Shown: in pieces, positions 11,666 to 15,162 of the stretch
Layout of the letters: the number at the start of each line of letters is the position of its first letter
Position numbering within the stretch: the first letter of the stretch is position 1
Assembly (NCBI GenBank): GCA_002282555.1
Contig: NCJR01000012.1
Location: forward strand, 1-15,162
Direction: 5' to 3'
Origin: Rhodobacterales bacterium 34-62-10
GTDB lineage: Bacteria; Pseudomonadota; Alphaproteobacteria; Rhodobacterales; Rhodobacteraceae
Length of the DNA: 15,162 nucleotides
Position numbers and translations under genes: made by a program
Notes under the pieces: generated by a model
The model's input: the letters and a program-made list of their open reading frames with translations, nothing else
Database searches by the model: none
What the model was told of the DNA's origin: nothing

Positions 11666-12397
11666 GTGCCCGAAGAGAGCGCCTCAAAGAGAAATAACTA
11701 CCTGTCTCTCGGCAAGGGCACGGTCCTTGTCGTCGGAGCCATCCTTGGCCTGGGCCTCCTCGGCTGGGCCGCAGGGTGGTGGTCGTTCGACCTGGACCGC
11801 GCCGCGGTCGAGGCATGGGTCGCGCGCGCGGGTCCTTGGGGGCCGCTCGCGATCGTCGCCCTCATGACGGCTGCGGTCGTTGCCAGCCCCATTCCAAGCG
11901 CGCCTGTCGCGCTGGCCTCGGGGGCCGCTTTTGGCCACTATGCGGGCACCGTCTATGTCGCCGTGGGGGCCGAGACCGGCGCGCTCGTCGCCTTCCTCAT
12001 CGCCCGCGGGCTGGGGCGCGGGACGGTCGAGCGACTTCTCGGCGACAAGGCGGATCACGGCCTGTTGGGGTCGCAGAACGCGCTGACGCTCACGGTTTTC
12101 GCAAGCCGCCTTCTGCCCTTCGTGTCTTTCGACGCGATGAGCTATGCCGCGGGGGTCAGCCGGTTGCAGTTCTGGCGCTTCGCCCTGGCCACGATGGCCG
12201 GCATTTTGCCCGCGAGCTTCGTGCTCGCGCATTTCGGCAGCGCGGCGATGGCGGGCACCTTCGGCGGCGCGGAATGGATCGCGCTCGGACTGGGGCTGGT
12301 GACGGGGCTTCCCCTCCTGCTGCTTGCGCTTCGGCGCGGAGCGGCTTCGCGAAAAGACAGCCCCAGGAAAGATACCGCAGCGGCCGAAGGGTCATGA
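11666..12397 (+). CDS. TVP38/TMEM64 (DedA-type) integral membrane protein, GTG start
   Basis: The protein has 243 residues with about six hydrophobic segments. The core pattern is that of the SNARE-associated/VTT domain: ASPIPSAPVALASGAAFG (about 73-90), VGAETGALVAFLIARGLGR (about 100-118), and FASRLLPFVSFDAMSYAAGVS with a following Gly/Pro-rich helix (about 146-190). Members of the superfamily act in lipid or solute movement across the inner membrane; the substrate here is unknown. I place the start at GTG 11666, one base after the rhodanese stop, with GGAGGA eleven bases upstream. The open frame extends further upstream but overlaps the rhodanese without a hydrophobic or conserved sequence. 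The C-terminal tail is hydrophilic and charged. Rhodanese and TVP38-type genes are frequent neighbours in bacteria. Confidence 0.88.
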   Translation: MPEESASKRNNYLSLGKGTVLVVGAILGLGLLGWAAGWWSFDLDRAAVEAWVARAGPWGPLAIVALMTAAVVASPIPSAPVALASGAAFGHYAGTVYVAVGAETGALVAFLIARGLGRGTVERLLGDKADHGLLGSQNALTLTVFASRLLPFVSFDAMSYAAGVSRLQFWRFALATMAGILPASFVLAHFGSAAMAGTFGGAEWIALGLGLVTGLPLLLLALRRGAASRKDSPRKDTAAAEGS

Positions 12398-12525
12398 GCT
12401 CCGACGACAAGAAAAACAGCCCCAGCCTGCCCGACGCCGTGGCGCTGGGAGCCGTCGTGAGCTTCGGTGCATCGCGGCTTGACTCTCCCGCCACTGGAAA
12501 CCCGACAATGATGATCAAAACCTGA
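12394..12525 (+). CDS. Possible 43-residue ORF overlapping the ATPase promoter region
   Basis: An ATG overlaps the TVP38 stop (ATGA) with GAAGGG just upstream, and the frame runs 43 codons to TGA. The product has a polar N-terminus (MSSDDKKNSP), a short Ala/Val-rich stretch and no recognisable domain. The last third of the frame coincides with a strong-looking metal-type promoter for the copper ATPase (12479-12509), so the stretch may be mostly control DNA and the ORF fortuitous. Translational coupling is the only evidence that it is made. Confidence 0.3.
   Translation: MSSDDKKNSPSLPDAVALGAVVSFGASRLDSPATGNPTMMIKT
12479..12509 (+). promoter_or_regulatory. CueR/MerR-type promoter of the copper ATPase
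   Basis: TTGACT (12479-12484) and GACAAT (12504-12509) are 19 bp apart, the over-long spacer of MerR-family promoters. The spacer contains CTCCC and CTGGAAA, similar in place to the half-sites of known CueR operators of copA genes, although the dyad is imperfect. Transcription would start about 20 bases before the ATG at 12539. No MerR-family regulator gene is in the window, so it would be encoded elsewhere. Confidence 0.55.
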
Positions 12526-12538
12526 AAAGAGATAACAG

Positions 12539-14872
<2,334 letters not shown>

Positions 14873-14888
14873 AAGAAAGGAAGCCGCG

Positions 14889-15162
14889 ATGTCCAGTTCA
14901 CATCACGGGCACATGCCGTCGAGTGGGCGCGGAATGGCGATCTCCGCATGGCTGACGGGGGTCTATTTCGTCATCGAGATGGGCATCGGGCTCTGGACCG
15001 GGTCGATCGCAGTGATCTCCGACGCGTTCCACACCTTCTCCGCCGTTGGCGGCGTCCTGGTGGCCATCGTCGCCGCGCGTCTGGCCCGGCGTCCCGCCGA
15101 TCCGGATCGCAGCTTCGGCTGGTATCGCGCCGAGATCATCGGCGCGCTGGTCAACGGCGGCT
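14889..15162 (+). CDS. Cation diffusion facilitator transporter, 3' end outside window
   Basis: The first 91 residues are visible. A short His-containing N-terminus (SSSHHGHM) is followed by helix 1 (about 17-37), helix 2 (about 39-62) and FGWYRAEIIGALVNGG (about 75-90), a close match to the FGxxRAEILAALxNG signature of CDF proteins. These export divalent cations such as Zn in exchange for protons. In helix 2 the usual HxxxD metal site reads H48-T-F-S-A52: the His is kept but the Asp is replaced by Ala, while D45 sits three residues before the His. The substrate may therefore differ from that of standard Zn transporters. AAGGAAG precedes the ATG. It is probably co-transcribed with the copper ATPase. 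Confidence 0.9.
   Translation, partial: MSSSHHGHMPSSGRGMAISAWLTGVYFVIEMGIGLWTGSIAVISDAFHTFSAVGGVLVAIVAARLARRPADPDRSFGWYRAEIIGALVNGG

Overview
The window is high-GC DNA with dense, often overlapping genes. The protein families and codon usage fit an alphaproteobacterium, most likely in or near the Rhodobacterales. That placement is inferred from style and family content; there is no rRNA or tRNA to confirm it. Almost every gene belongs to a cell-envelope copper-handling and thiol-redox locus. I see no transposase, integrase, CRISPR array, tRNA or rRNA.

Layout. (1) Bases 1-3695, minus strand, one tightly packed operon read right to left: membrane-anchored cytochrome c, small Cys/His exported protein, cupredoxin, Tat-exported multicopper oxidase, second membrane-anchored cytochrome c, and a DsbA-like thiol oxidoreductase cut off by the window edge. 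(2) Bases 3696-3913, a divergent control region. (3) Bases 3914-7362, plus strand: small membrane protein, small lipoprotein, second DsbA-like protein, and a DsbD/ScsB-like transmembrane electron carrier. (4) Bases 7462-9925, minus strand: an OmpR-family response regulator, its histidine kinase and a SHOCT-domain membrane protein. (5) Bases 9926-10095, a second divergent control region. (6) Bases 10096-15162, plus strand: Met-rich EF-hand protein, DUF302 protein, exported rhodanese, TVP38/DedA-type membrane protein, Cu(I) P-type ATPase with YHS and heavy-metal-binding N-terminal domains, and a partial cation diffusion facilitator.

How the parts may work together (inference). The ATPase exports Cu(I) from the cytoplasm. 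The cupredoxin, oxidase and Met-rich EF-hand protein bind or oxidise copper in the periplasm. The two cytochromes could carry electrons between the oxidase module and the respiratory chain. The DsbA and ScsB-like proteins keep periplasmic cysteines, including those of the copper proteins, in the right redox state. The kinase has a His/Met-rich periplasmic sensor region.

The most useful regulatory observation is a 17-bp motif, TTGTAAC-N3-WTGTATC (two 7-mers 10 bp apart). By eye it occurs exactly twice, once in each divergent control region. It sits just upstream of the candidate -35 region for the rightward gene, at a similar distance from the candidate -10 both times. This is the geometry expected of an OmpR-family activator, so the response regulator at 9203-9925 probably controls both its own region and the 3914 operon. 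Two promoters with the over-long 19-bp spacer typical of MerR/CueR-family control lie upstream of 3914 and upstream of the copper ATPase.
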